NCBI RefSeq assembly: GCF_014596915.1 | Contig: NZ_JACVWU010000014.1 | Location: 62,001-126,000 of the forward strand | Direction: 5' to 3' | DNA: 64,000 nt | Source: Streptomyces sp. TRM68416 | GTDB lineage: Bacteria; Actinomycetota; Actinomycetes; Streptomycetales; Streptomycetaceae | Part shown: positions 6,993-15,741 of the stretch, piece by piece | Numbering within the stretch: the first letter of the stretch is position 1 | How the letters are laid out: each line of letters opens with the position of its first letter | Translations under genes and position numbers: made by a program | Notes under the pieces: model-generated | What the model saw: only the letters and a program-made list of their open reading frames with translations | Told to the model about the DNA's origin: nothing | Databases searched by the model: none

Positions 6993-8938
6993 ACGGCCTG
7001 GTCTGGCTGCTGGCCGCCCTGCCCCTGGGCGGGGGGACCCTGCTGGCCCTGACGGGTCAGCGCGGCCCGCGCACGGTCACCCTCCTCGGCGTGGCGGTGG
7101 CGGCGGCGACACTGGGCGTGGCCGTCACCGCCGCGGTGACCCGGCCGACGGCGAGCGCGCCGCTGTTCGCCGGGATGCGGGCCGGACTGGCGGTGGACGG
7201 TCTGTCCGCGGTCATGGTGGTCACGGTCGCCGCCGTCACGACAGCCGTCCTCGTCTTCGCCACGGGCGAGTTCACCGCCGGGGAGAACCGGGGGCGCTTC
7301 CTCGGCCTGATGCTGGTCTTCGCCGGAGCGATGCTGGTCACCGTCACGGCGACCACGCTGCCGCTGCTGCTGATGGCCTGGGAGGTGATGGGCGCCACCA
7401 GTTGGGCCCTGATCGGCTACCGGTGGCAGCAGCCCGAACGGGCGCACGCCGCCGACGTCGCGTTCCTCACCACCCGCGCCGCCGACCTCGGCCTCTACCT
7501 GGCCGCCGGCGCCGCCCTGGCCGCAGGCCTCGACTCCCTGAGCCTGGACGCCCTGGCACACGCGGATTCGCCGTGGCTGCACGTGATCACCGCAGGCGTC
7601 GTCGCGGCCGCCCTGGGCAAGTCCGCCCAACTGCCGTTCTCCTTCTGGCTGTCGCGGGCCATGCAGGGCCCCAGCTCCGTCTCCGCGCTGCTCCACTCCG
7701 CGACCATGGTCGCCGCCGGCGCCTACCTGCTGCTGCGTCTCCACCCGCTGCTGGCCGCCACCGACTGGGCCGGTCCGCTGGTCTCCTGGGTCGGCGTCCT
7801 CACCGCCCTGGCCCTGGGCGTGGTCGCCGTCGCCCAGACCGACCTGAAGCAACTGCTCGCGGCCTCCACCTGCGCACAGGTCGGCTTCATGGTGCTGGCC
7901 GCCGGCAGCGGCGGAGTCGCCTCCGGCACCACCCAGCTCGTCGCCCACGCCGCCACCAAGTCGGGCCTGTTCCTGGCCGCGGGCGCCTGGCTGACGGCGC
8001 TGGGCACCAAGCGGTTGTCCGCCCTGCGCGGCGCGGCCCGCTCCACGCGGCTGGTCGGCGCCGCCTTCGCCGTCGGCGCTCTCACCCTGGCCGGACTGCC
8101 CCCGCTGTCGCTGTGGGCGGCCAAGGACGAGGTCCTGGCCGCCGCCCGCGCCGAGGGAACCGTGCTGTACGCCGTGGGGCTGGCTGCGGCGGCCGTGGCG
8201 GCCGTCTACAGCGTCAAGGCCCTCTGGTACGTCACCCGGCCGCTCCCCGAGGACCCGGAGGCGGACTACGACACCGAGCGGCGCGGCACCCGGCACATCG
8301 CCGCCACCGTGCCGCCGCCGCTGCTCGCCCTCGTCCTCGCCGCCGCCGGCCTGGGCGTACTGGCCCTGCCCGGCCCCGCCTCCTGGCTGAAGCACCTGGT
8401 CGGCGCCGCGGGAGAGCCGTCCCCCCGGCTGTGGGAGTTGGCGCTGTCCGCCACGGTCGCGCTCGCCGCCGCGGGCCTGGCCTGGTGGTGGGCGTCGCGT
8501 CCGGCGCCCGTACCGGGTGTCGCCGTGCGCGCGGCGGAGGGCTGGCTGTACCTGGAGCGAGTCGTGCGGGCCGTCGTGGTGCGCCCCGTGTTCGGCCTGG
8601 CGCGGGCGCTGGCCGCCTTCGACGACCGCGTCGTCGACGGGGCGGTGCGGCAGACGGCGCGCGGCGGCTGGGCGCTGGCCCGGCTGGCCCACCGCCTGGA
8701 CGACACCGTCGTCGACGGGGCCGTGCGCGGGGTTGCCGACGGGGGCCTCGCCGCCGGCCGCCTCGCCGGCCGGCTGGACGAGGACGGCATCGACTCGGCT
8801 GTCCGCGTGGTCGCCGCCGGCGCCCGGAACCTGGGCAGTTGGGCGCGCCGCCCGCAGACCGGCCTGCTCCACCAGTACTACGCCCAGGCCGCCGTCGCCT
8901 TCGCCGTACTGGTCCTGATCATCCTGTTGGTGAGGTAA
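6989..8938 (+). CDS. nuoL: NADH-quinone oxidoreductase subunit L (NuoL-like) with a repeated C-terminal segment
   Basis: 649 residues from ATG 6989 (ATGA overlap with nuoK). Antiporter-like core with LLMAWEVMGATSWALIGY (key Glu), LGKSAQLPFSFWLSRAMQGPSSVSALLHSATMV (key Lys and the HS-motif), and AQTDLKQLLAASTCAQVGFMVLA. This is one of three Mrp-antiporter-like proton pumping subunits. After about residue 545 the long lateral-helix region carries three related units (DDRVVDGAVRQTARGG, DDTVVDGAVRGVADGG, DEDGIDSAVRVVAAGA) before a final membrane helix. E. coli NuoL has about 613 residues, so this one is a little longer because of these units. Confidence 0.9.
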   Translation: MNGLVWLLAALPLGGGTLLALTGQRGPRTVTLLGVAVAAATLGVAVTAAVTRPTASAPLFAGMRAGLAVDGLSAVMVVTVAAVTTAVLVFATGEFTAGENRGRFLGLMLVFAGAMLVTVTATTLPLLLMAWEVMGATSWALIGYRWQQPERAHAADVAFLTTRAADLGLYLAAGAALAAGLDSLSLDALAHADSPWLHVITAGVVAAALGKSAQLPFSFWLSRAMQGPSSVSALLHSATMVAAGAYLLLRLHPLLAATDWAGPLVSWVGVLTALALGVVAVAQTDLKQLLAASTCAQVGFMVLAAGSGGVASGTTQLVAHAATKSGLFLAAGAWLTALGTKRLSALRGAARSTRLVGAAFAVGALTLAGLPPLSLWAAKDEVLAAARAEGTVLYAVGLAAAAVAAVYSVKALWYVTRPLPEDPEADYDTERRGTRHIAATVPPPLLALVLAAAGLGVLALPGPASWLKHLVGAAGEPSPRLWELALSATVALAAAGLAWWWASRPAPVPGVAVRAAEGWLYLERVVRAVVVRPVFGLARALAAFDDRVVDGAVRQTARGGWALARLAHRLDDTVVDGAVRGVADGGLAAGRLAGRLDEDGIDSAVRVVAAGARNLGSWARRPQTGLLHQYYAQAAVAFAVLVLIILLVR

Positions 8939-8943
8939 CCCCT

Positions 8944-10449
8944 GTGCTGACTGCCATGACCTTCCTGCCGCTGCTGGTGTGCGTGGCGCTGCTGCTCTGG
9001 CCGCGCGCCCTGTCCGACCGGGTGTACGTGCGGATCTGGATCACCACCGCCGCCGTCGAACTGGCCTTGGTCGTCGTGGCGTGGGCGGGCTTCGACACCG
9101 GCGGGGGGATGCAGTACGAACAGCGGGCACGCTGGATCCCCAGCGCCGGGGTCGGCTACCACGTCGGCGTCGACGGTCTGTCGCTGCCGCTGGTGGCGCT
9201 GACCTGTCTGCTGTTCCTGGCCGTCGCCGTGTACTCGCTGCGCGAGACCCGGCGGGTGCGCGCCTACGTCTGCCTGTTCCTGTTCCTGCAGACCGTCTGC
9301 ATCGGCCTGTTCGTCGCCCTCGACCTGATCCTGTTCTTCGTCTTCTTCGACCTGTCGATCGTCGGCATGTTCTTCGTCATCGCCGGATGGGGGCACGGCG
9401 AACGCGCCCGGGCGGCGGCGCTGAAGTTCTTCCTCTACACGTTCCTCGGCTCTCTGTCCCTGCTGCTCGGCTTCATCGGCCTGTACCTGGCCGCCGACCC
9501 GCACACCTTCGACCTCACCGAACTGACCAGCAGCAACCCCCTGGCGGGCAGCGGCCCGTACGCCGGTCTGGTGCTCCTGGCCATCGGCCTCGGCCTGGCG
9601 GTCAAGACGCCGACCGTGCCCTTCCACACCTGGCTGCCCCCCGCCCACACCGACGCCCCGGCCGCCGGCTCGGCGATCCTCGCCGGGGTCCTGCTGAAGA
9701 TGGGCACCTACGGGTTCGTCCGCATCGCCATGCCGCTGCTGCCCGGCAGCTGGCGCGACCACGCCCTGGTGATCGTGATCGTGGGCGTTGTGTCGGTGGT
9801 GTACGGCGCCCTGGTCGCGCTGGCGCAGACCGACTTCAAACGCATGATCGCCTACACGTCGGTGAACCACATGGGCTACGTCGTCCTCGCGGTCGGCGCC
9901 GCCGGAACCCTGGCCGGCACCGACGACCAGGCCCGCTCCCTCGCCGTCACCGGCGCGGTCACCCAGATGGTCAGCCACGGCCTCCTCACCGGAGCTCTGT
10001 TCCTGCTCACCGGAGTGCTGTACGACCGGGGCGGGACGAACGCGATGGGCGCCTACTCCGGGCTGGCCGCCCACACCCCGCGGTTCGCCGCGGTCACCGC
10101 CGTCGCCGCGTTCGCCAGTCTCGGCATCCCGGGCTTCTCGGGCTTCATCGCCGAGTTCCAGATCTTCACCGGCTCCCTGGCCTCGCAGACGACCGCCACC
10201 GCCATCGCTCTGACCGGCATCCTCATCACCGCCGCCCTGTTCCTGACCGCCCTGCGGCGGATGTTCCTCGGCGCCCCGCGCCTGCCCGGGACCATCCCCA
10301 CCGGGGGTGTCGCGGACCTGCGCCGCCACGAGGCCCTGCCCACCGTCGGCCTGCTCGCGCTCGCCCTGGTGATCGGCGTCGTCCCCCGCTGGCTCCTGGA
10401 CGTGATCGAACCGGCCAGCCGCACGCTGACCGGGCTGGTGGCGCGGTGA
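8944..10449 (+). CDS. nuoM: NADH-quinone oxidoreductase subunit M (NuoM-like)
   Basis: 501 residues, GTG 8944 with GGTGAGG upstream. Fourteen or so helices. Core motifs: FFVFFDLSIVGMFFVIAGWG with the conserved acidic position in helix 5 changed from the usual FFEA/FFEW to FFDL (Asp in place of Glu), KTPTVPFHTWLPPAHTDAPAAGS with the pump lysine and histidine, and LAQTDFKRMIAYTSVNHMGYVVL. It pumps protons or sodium as part of the membrane arm. The nuoN start overlaps its stop (GTGA). Confidence 0.9.
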   Translation: MLTAMTFLPLLVCVALLLWPRALSDRVYVRIWITTAAVELALVVVAWAGFDTGGGMQYEQRARWIPSAGVGYHVGVDGLSLPLVALTCLLFLAVAVYSLRETRRVRAYVCLFLFLQTVCIGLFVALDLILFFVFFDLSIVGMFFVIAGWGHGERARAAALKFFLYTFLGSLSLLLGFIGLYLAADPHTFDLTELTSSNPLAGSGPYAGLVLLAIGLGLAVKTPTVPFHTWLPPAHTDAPAAGSAILAGVLLKMGTYGFVRIAMPLLPGSWRDHALVIVIVGVVSVVYGALVALAQTDFKRMIAYTSVNHMGYVVLAVGAAGTLAGTDDQARSLAVTGAVTQMVSHGLLTGALFLLTGVLYDRGGTNAMGAYSGLAAHTPRFAAVTAVAAFASLGIPGFSGFIAEFQIFTGSLASQTTATAIALTGILITAALFLTALRRMFLGAPRLPGTIPTGGVADLRRHEALPTVGLLALALVIGVVPRWLLDVIEPASRTLTGLVAR

Positions 10450-11867
10450 ACGAGAACCTCACCGCGCTCATCCCCGAACTCGCCCTGCTCGGCGCCGCCG
10501 TCGTCGGCCTGCTCACCGGCTCCTGGCTGCCGCGCCGTCGCCAGTGGGCCGTGGCCGTTCTGGCAGCCGCCGCCTGCGTGGCCGGCCTCGTGGCCACCGC
10601 CGTCACCATGGCCACCGACCGCGAACAGACCGTCTTCTCCCACGCCTTCGCCGTCGACACCGCGACCGTCATGGGCCGCCTGGTCGTCCTCACCGCCCTG
10701 CTGCTGATCATCGCCATGTCCGTGGAGACCGTGCGCGGGCACAAACGCGAGACGGAGTACTGGGTCCTCCTGCTCCTGGCCGGCGCGGGCGCTCTCGCCC
10801 TGACCGGCGCGAACGACCTGCTGATGCTCTTCGCCGCCTACCTGCTGGCGAGCGTCCCGGCGTACGCGCTCGCCGGCTTCGCCAAGGACGCCCGGGGCAC
10901 CGAGGCCGCCCTGAAGTACTACCTGATGGGCGCCCTGTTCGGCACGACCATGCTGGCCGGCACGGCCGTCCTCTACGGAGCCGGCCACGCCACCCTCTAC
11001 CGGGAGCTCAACTCCTCCCTGCCCACCGCCTCCTACGGGCTGGTCGCCGTCGGGCTCCTCGGCGTGCTCGCCGGGCTGCTCTTCAAGGCCGGTGCGGTGC
11101 CCGCCCACTTCTGGGTGCCCGACGTCACCGACGGCGCCCCCGCGCCCGTCGCCGCCTACGTCACCACACTCCCGAAGATCGGCGCACTGATCGCCGGATT
11201 CCGCCTGCTCCAGCAGGCCCTGTCCACGAGTGACGTCAACTGGCCACTGCTGCTGGCGATCCTCGCCGCCGCCACCATGACCCTGGGCAACCTCGCGGCC
11301 TTCTTCCAGACCTCCGTCAAACGCCTGCTCGCCTACTCCACCATCAGCCAGGTCGGCTACCTCCTCATGGCCCTCGCCGTCGCGGGCCGCACCGAACTGG
11401 CCCAGAGGAGCCTGCTGTTCTACCTGGCCGCCTACGCCGCCACCAACCTCGCGGCGTTCGCCGTCGTCACCGAACTGCCCCGCGCCCGCACCCTCGACGA
11501 CTACCGGGGTCTCGCCCGCCGCCGCCCCGTCCTCGCCGCCGTCCTCGTCGTCAGCCTCTTCGGCCTGGTCGGCACCCCGCCCACGGGGGTCTTCCTCGGA
11601 AAGCTGGAGATCTTCAGCGCGACCATCGACGGCGGCTACACCTGGCTCGCGGCCCTCGCCGTCGCCAACACGGTCGCCTCGCTCTTCTACTACCTGCGCT
11701 GGCTCGTCCCCGTGTTCGCCACCACCGATTCCGCGCCCGCCACCGCGCACACAGCTCTGGGACGCTGGGCCGCCGCCGCTGCCTCCGCCGCGGCGGCCCT
11801 CTCCCTGGTGCTCGGCATCGCCGGACAGACCGTCCTCACGCCCGCCACCGGAGCGCTGCTGCCGTGA
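10446..11867 (+). CDS. nuoN: NADH-quinone oxidoreductase subunit N (NuoN-like)
   Basis: 473 residues, GTG 10446 overlapping nuoM by four bases. Third antiporter-like subunit: ALKYYLMGALFGTTMLAGTAVLYG, LFKAGAVPAHFWVPDVTDGAPAPVAAYVTTLPKIG with the pump lysine and the two membrane lysine/histidine positions, and FQTSVKRLLAYSTISQVGYLLMA. Length is close to E. coli NuoN (485). It closes the operon; no intrinsic terminator is obvious in the 134 bases that follow before the next gene. Confidence 0.9.
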   Translation: MNENLTALIPELALLGAAVVGLLTGSWLPRRRQWAVAVLAAAACVAGLVATAVTMATDREQTVFSHAFAVDTATVMGRLVVLTALLLIIAMSVETVRGHKRETEYWVLLLLAGAGALALTGANDLLMLFAAYLLASVPAYALAGFAKDARGTEAALKYYLMGALFGTTMLAGTAVLYGAGHATLYRELNSSLPTASYGLVAVGLLGVLAGLLFKAGAVPAHFWVPDVTDGAPAPVAAYVTTLPKIGALIAGFRLLQQALSTSDVNWPLLLAILAAATMTLGNLAAFFQTSVKRLLAYSTISQVGYLLMALAVAGRTELAQRSLLFYLAAYAATNLAAFAVVTELPRARTLDDYRGLARRRPVLAAVLVVSLFGLVGTPPTGVFLGKLEIFSATIDGGYTWLAALAVANTVASLFYYLRWLVPVFATTDSAPATAHTALGRWAAAAASAAAALSLVLGIAGQTVLTPATGALLP

Positions 11868-12001
11868 CCCGCGCCGAGCGACGTCCCCCACGGCGCCGAC
11901 CGCTGCCCGCCGCCCCCTGACGGATCATTCGTCGCCCGCCGCGGTCGGCCGGCCCGGCCGACGTCGAAAACCCCGCGCGGACCGGATCCGGTCCCGGCAG
12001 G

Positions 12002-13543
12002 ATGCCCCTCGTGAACCACGTGCTGTGCGGGCTCGCCGCCAACCCCGCCCTACCGTCCGAGCTGGTCGACCGGCTGATCGCGATCGCGGACGCCGACCTC
12101 GCCGCCGACCTCGCCGGTCGCGCGGACCTCAGCCGTGGGCAGGCGCTGGCGTTGGCGGCGCGGGTCGAGGAGAGTGCCGTACAACTCGCCTACCGGGGAA
12201 GGCTGTCCGCCGAGGACGTCGATCCCGCGGCCCAGCCCGACGCCGCGCTCGCCTTGCTCGACGAGGGGGCCGGAGAACCGGAGTGGGGCCGTCGTCTCGT
12301 CGCCGATCCGGAGGTTCGGCGTCGGGAGAAGCTGGCGGGCTGCCCGGACCTGCCGGCCGAGGTCGTGCGGGCGCTCGCCGCGGATCCCGACGTACGGGTC
12401 GTGGCGGAACTCGCGTTGTGGACCACGGCGGAGCGGGCCGCCGAGCTGGCGGAGCATCCGCACGCCGAGGTGCGGCGGGCGGTGGCCGCCAACGAGGCGA
12501 CGCCTCCGGCCGTGCTGGCGAGACTGATCGGCGGCGAAGGGATGGCCCCCGCGGAGCGGTGCGTGGTCTGTGACCGGGAGCAGACGCCGTTCGCGCACGA
12601 CCCGCACTGCCCGCGCCTGGACTGCGACCTGCCGCCGGGCGCGGCCTGCGACGGCTCCCACGAGTCCACGGTGCACCACCTGCGGGAGGCGGCACTGCGG
12701 AACCCGGCCACGCCCGTCGCGGCCGTCGTCGGCTTCGCGGACCACCCATCGGCGTTGCTGCGCCGGACACTTGCCGCCCGCGCCGACCTGCCCCCGGAGG
12801 TGGCCGCACGGCTCGCCCTGGACCCCGTCCCCGGTGTCCGGGCGGCTCTCGCCGAGAATCCCGCGCTCGACGAGGCCACGCTGCGCACCCTGGCCGACGA
12901 CGCCCATCAGGACGTGCGGCGCAGCCTTGCGCACAACCCGCACGTGCCGTTCGACGTACTCGTCCGGCCGGCGGCCGGCACGAAGCTCGGCGCCACCCTG
13001 CTGCCCCGGGTCGAGGCCGCCTCGGCCGCCGAGGTGGCGGAACTCGCCCAGTCTCCCAGCGCGCCCGTGCGGATGCTCGTGGCCCACCGACGCGATCTGC
13101 CGGCCAGGATCCGCGACGCGCTGGCCGACGACTCCGACGCGAGGGTCGTCAAGTCCGTCGCCGCCCACCCGGGCCTGTCCGACGGCCAGTTGCGCGCCAT
13201 GGTCCGGCGGTACGGCGTCCAGGTCGTCGCCAAGGTCGCGGCCAACCCCGACGCCGCACCGGCGCTCCTGGAGGACCTGACCCGGCACCAGCCCGCGGTG
13301 CGCAAGGCGTTCCGCGAGATCGCCCGGCACCGCCGCGCCACGGCTCCGGCGCTCCTCGCCTGTCTGGCGGACGTGCAGGCGAGACCCGTAGCCGCCGGTC
13401 ATCCCGCCCTCCCGCCGCCGGTCCTCGTGGAACTCCTGACCGACACCGACCGGCGGGTCGCGGAAGCGGCGGCCGCCAACCCGTCGTTGCCCCCGGGCGT
13501 GATGCTGGAACTGGTGCGGTGGGCGGCGTCGGCGGGGGAGTGA
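12002..13543 (+). CDS. Leucine-rich repeat variant (LRV)-type alpha-solenoid protein with a cysteine cluster
   Basis: 513 residues from ATG 12002; GTG 12011 is an alternative, and the ribosome site is weak. Almost the whole chain is built from units of about 24 residues of the form PxLPPEVxxxLAxDPDxxVRxxLAxNP, for example CPDLPAEVVRALAADPDVRV, RADLPPEVAARLALDPVPGV and RRDLPARIRDALADDSDARV. This is the LRV repeat, which folds into alternating alpha and 3-10 helices. Around residues 187-222 the repeats are interrupted by CVVCDREQTPFAHDPHC, a further CDL and an AAC, a five-cysteine cluster with histidines. The Azotobacter LRV protein holds a 4Fe-4S cluster in a cysteine module, so metal or Fe-S binding is plausible here. 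Cytosolic; partner unknown. Confidence 0.75.
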   Translation: MPLVNHVLCGLAANPALPSELVDRLIAIADADLAADLAGRADLSRGQALALAARVEESAVQLAYRGRLSAEDVDPAAQPDAALALLDEGAGEPEWGRRLVADPEVRRREKLAGCPDLPAEVVRALAADPDVRVVAELALWTTAERAAELAEHPHAEVRRAVAANEATPPAVLARLIGGEGMAPAERCVVCDREQTPFAHDPHCPRLDCDLPPGAACDGSHESTVHHLREAALRNPATPVAAVVGFADHPSALLRRTLAARADLPPEVAARLALDPVPGVRAALAENPALDEATLRTLADDAHQDVRRSLAHNPHVPFDVLVRPAAGTKLGATLLPRVEAASAAEVAELAQSPSAPVRMLVAHRRDLPARIRDALADDSDARVVKSVAAHPGLSDGQLRAMVRRYGVQVVAKVAANPDAAPALLEDLTRHQPAVRKAFREIARHRRATAPALLACLADVQARPVAAGHPALPPPVLVELLTDTDRRVAEAAAANPSLPPGVMLELVRWAASAGE

Positions 13544-13555
13544 CCGGCAGCGTCA

Positions 13556-13888
13556 TCACGCCGCCGCGTCGAGGACGACGTAGGGCACAAGGACGGCAGG
13601 CAGGGTCAACAGCCATGGTCCGAGCGGGCGTTCACGGATGAGCGGGAGGAGTACGTCGGCGAGCAGGACCAGCAGCAGGACGAGCAGTCCGAACAGGCCG
13701 AGGAGCACGAGGACGAGCCCGCTGTTCTCGATCTGGTCGTAGGTGCAGCCTGCCAGGTCGCGCCTGCCGAGGTCGCTGTCGTCGCAGTGCCCGTGGGCGG
13801 CGTACCAGCGGACGCACAGCACCACGGGGATCGTGGGGATGCCGATCAGCAGGTGCACCAGCAGGGGGATCGAGTAGCGGCGGATCAA
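13556..13888 (-). CDS. Small membrane protein of unknown function
   Basis: 110 residues starting at TTG 13888, which overlaps the stop of the upstream gene (TTGA) and has AGGAG five bases before it. Three hydrophobic segments: SIPLLVHLLIGIPTIPVVLCV, then LVLVLLGLFGLLVLLLVLLADVLL, then LGPWLLTLPAVLVPYVVL. Between the first two is a cysteine-containing loop (GHCDDSDLGRRDLAGC) that would face outside. It forms a two-gene unit with 13885-14343. No family recognised. Confidence 0.6.
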   Translation of the reverse strand: MIRRYSIPLLVHLLIGIPTIPVVLCVRWYAAHGHCDDSDLGRRDLAGCTYDQIENSGLVLVLLGLFGLLVLLLVLLADVLLPLIRERPLGPWLLTLPAVLVPYVVLDAAA

Positions 13889-14343
13889 CGCGTCTCCTGC
13901 CGGGTTCGGTAGCGGGTCGCGCCGACGGCGAGCGCTGTGGCGGAAAGGGTGAGGGTCAGAGTTGCCCGATTCATCCATGTGTAGCTGGAGTCGGCGGAGT
14001 AGGTGGTGCCGTCGGCGCGGACGCAGTCGAAGCGGAGGGGCAGGTAGGAGGAGCGGTGGTGGGACAGGCCCTGGACCGTGGACTGGTCGAAGTCCTCGCG
14101 GCAGGCGGGTGCGGGGACCGAGTTCGCTCCGTCGTTGAATTCCAGTTCGGAGTCCATGACGGCGAAGAAGCCGAGGGAGTAGATGGCGGCGGCCGCGGCG
14201 GCGGCTGCCCCTGCGGAACGTTGCATCAGGTGTACCGGCCAGGGCTGGGGCCGACCCGGGAAGGCAACGGCAAGGGCGCCGGCCAGGGCGATCAGCGCCC
14301 CGATGGCGCATGCGGCGGAGATGCCGAGACCCACGAGCAGCAC
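13885..14343 (-). CDS. Small membrane protein with an extracytoplasmic loop
   Basis: 152 residues from GTG 14343, chosen for GAAGGGA seven bases upstream; a longer open frame to 14430 exists but would run through the neighbouring acetyltransferase end. Hydrophobic segments at about residues 1-30 (LLVGLGISAACAIGALIALAG), 45-65 (GAAAAAAAAIYSLGFFAVM) and 125-145. The loop between the last two holds ACREDFDQSTVQGL and LRFDCVRADGTTYSADSSYTW, with two cysteines that could pair. The 3' end overlaps the next gene by four bases. No known family. Confidence 0.6.
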   Translation of the reverse strand: MLLVGLGISAACAIGALIALAGALAVAFPGRPQPWPVHLMQRSAGAAAAAAAAIYSLGFFAVMDSELEFNDGANSVPAPACREDFDQSTVQGLSHHRSSYLPLRFDCVRADGTTYSADSSYTWMNRATLTLTLSATALAVGATRYRTRQETR

Positions 14344-14377
14344 GGGCTGTTCCCTTCTTGCCTGTTCGTCCCTGTCC

Positions 14378-14842
14378 TCAGCTGTATCTGTCGCGCACGG
14401 GCGGTGCGGGCCTGCGCACCATGAACACATCGACCGGATCCTCTGTCTCCACGGTGAATCCGTGCCGTTCGTACAGCCGCCGGGCAGGACTGCCCTGCAG
14501 GACGTTCAGCCGGACCAGGGTGCCTTCGTGGTCGCACCGCTCCAGCAGCCCGCCCAGTACGGCGCTACCGATGCCGCTGCCCTGCACGGGCGGAGCCAGG
14601 TAGAAGTGCTCCAGCCAGTGGGCGTCCGCGGCCGGCCGCAGGGACACGCAGCCGGCGAAGGTGCCGCCCACCTCTATCACCCAGGTGTGGTCCGGAGCGA
14701 ACCCGTCCCGCAGGCGCTGCCGCACCCGGTGCCCGTCGTACCGGCCGAGCCGCTCCAGATCCGCCCGCAGCACCACCGCCCGCAACTCGGCCACCGCCTC
14801 GACGTCCGCCGCCTCGGCCGGCCGAACTTCCCAGTCCGCCAT
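14378..14842 (-). CDS. GNAT-family N-acetyltransferase
   Basis: 154 residues from ATG 14842. A single GNAT domain fills the protein: N-terminal VRPAEAADVEAVAEL, the beta4 strand HWLEHFYLAPPVQGSGIGSAVLG in which QGSGIG is the acetyl-CoA pyrophosphate loop, and the C-terminal NVLQGSPARRLYERHGF signature. It transfers acetyl groups from acetyl-CoA to an unknown amine. It lies downstream of a transglutaminase-like gene on the same strand, 27 bases away, so the two may share a transcript. Confidence 0.85.
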   Translation of the reverse strand: MADWEVRPAEAADVEAVAELRAVVLRADLERLGRYDGHRVRQRLRDGFAPDHTWVIEVGGTFAGCVSLRPAADAHWLEHFYLAPPVQGSGIGSAVLGGLLERCDHEGTLVRLNVLQGSPARRLYERHGFTVETEDPVDVFMVRRPAPPVRDRYS

Positions 14843-14869
14843 GATCGTCAGACTACTGCGGCAGGCTGA

Positions 14870-15625
14870 CTAGGCTCCCGCCGACCGGCGCCCCAGCACT
14901 GGCTCCGCCAGGAGGCGGGCAGGCCCGCAGAGGGTCTGGCCGTGGCGGGCGAAGAGGGCGTCGCGTGAGTCGAAGTGGCCGAGGTCCGCGAGGACGTGGG
15001 CCGAGAGGTCGCAGGCGGCGCCGTTGCTCGGGCAGGCGGCCGCCCCGTCCCAGTCGACGGCCGTGCGGGACAGCGCCTCGAAGAGGGTCTCGGGGCCCGC
15101 GTTGGTGAAGCCGCCACCGCCGTGGTGGCTCAACTCATCCAGGTCGCCGAAGAGTTCGGAGACCGTCAGCCATGGGGAGGGGGCGTCGAGGTGGAACTCC
15201 GGCCAGGCCAGCACTACTTGGTGGGGGACGAGTCCGCGCAGCCGAGGGAAACGCGGATACCAGAAGCTGCCGTCGACCAGTAGGCCCCGCACCCGCGTGG
15301 CCACGCCGGACGCCCGCGCGACGGACTCCAGCACCGCCAGCCGCTGACTGCACGAGCCGCGGCCCCGGCTCAGCACCTGCGACACGGGCCGCTCGTCCTG
15401 CACCGAGTACACCGGGCGGACGTTCTCGGTGATCCACTGGTGGGCCTGGCGCAGGGCCGCCGACTGGTGGGCGGGGTCCGCGGTGTCCGGCAGGTCGATC
15501 CGCCCGAGGAGTGCGGTGACGCGCGGGTGCTGCCAGTCGAGGATCCGGGTCGGGGCCGTGCTTCCGGTCGCTTCGGCGGTTCCCTCGCGGGCACGGCCTC
15601 GCGGCATGAGCAGCGAGCTCGTCAT
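14870..15625 (-). CDS. Transglutaminase-like protein
   Basis: 251 residues from ATG 15625, preceded by GGAGAGGA. The core has a transglutaminase-type active site layout: RGRGSCSQRLAVLESVARASGVATR gives the cysteine in a helix start, LVPHQVVLAWPEFHLDAPSPWLTV could hold the His and Asp. The region upstream of the cysteine (HQSAALRQAHQWITENVRPVYSV) fits the alpha-helical lead-in of the family. No signal peptide or membrane helix, so probably cytoplasmic. The longer open frame upstream lies antisense to ccdA and is discarded. A palindrome at 15686-15701 sits just before the start and may control it. Confidence 0.65.
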   Translation of the reverse strand: MTSSLLMPRGRAREGTAEATGSTAPTRILDWQHPRVTALLGRIDLPDTADPAHQSAALRQAHQWITENVRPVYSVQDERPVSQVLSRGRGSCSQRLAVLESVARASGVATRVRGLLVDGSFWYPRFPRLRGLVPHQVVLAWPEFHLDAPSPWLTVSELFGDLDELSHHGGGGFTNAGPETLFEALSRTAVDWDGAAACPSNGAACDLSAHVLADLGHFDSRDALFARHGQTLCGPARLLAEPVLGRRSAGA

Positions 15626-15685
15626 GGCCCTGTCCTCTCCTCCGGCACCCTTCTGCGGGTGGCAGGACGTCATCCTGTCAGGGAA

Positions 15686-15701
15686 GTTGAACGCGTTCAA
15701 C
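15686..15701. promoter_or_regulatory. 16-bp perfect palindrome upstream of the transglutaminase-like gene
   Basis: GTTGAACGCGTTCAAC is a perfect inverted repeat with a CG centre, 61 bases upstream of the start at 15625. The shape fits a dimeric repressor operator. An imperfect repeat CAGGA-N5-TCCTG lies just beside it, nearer the gene (15663-15677). Confidence 0.5.
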
Positions 15702-15741
15702 CGGGGCGGGTGGGTCAGCTCTCCTGCTCGCGACAGGGGAG

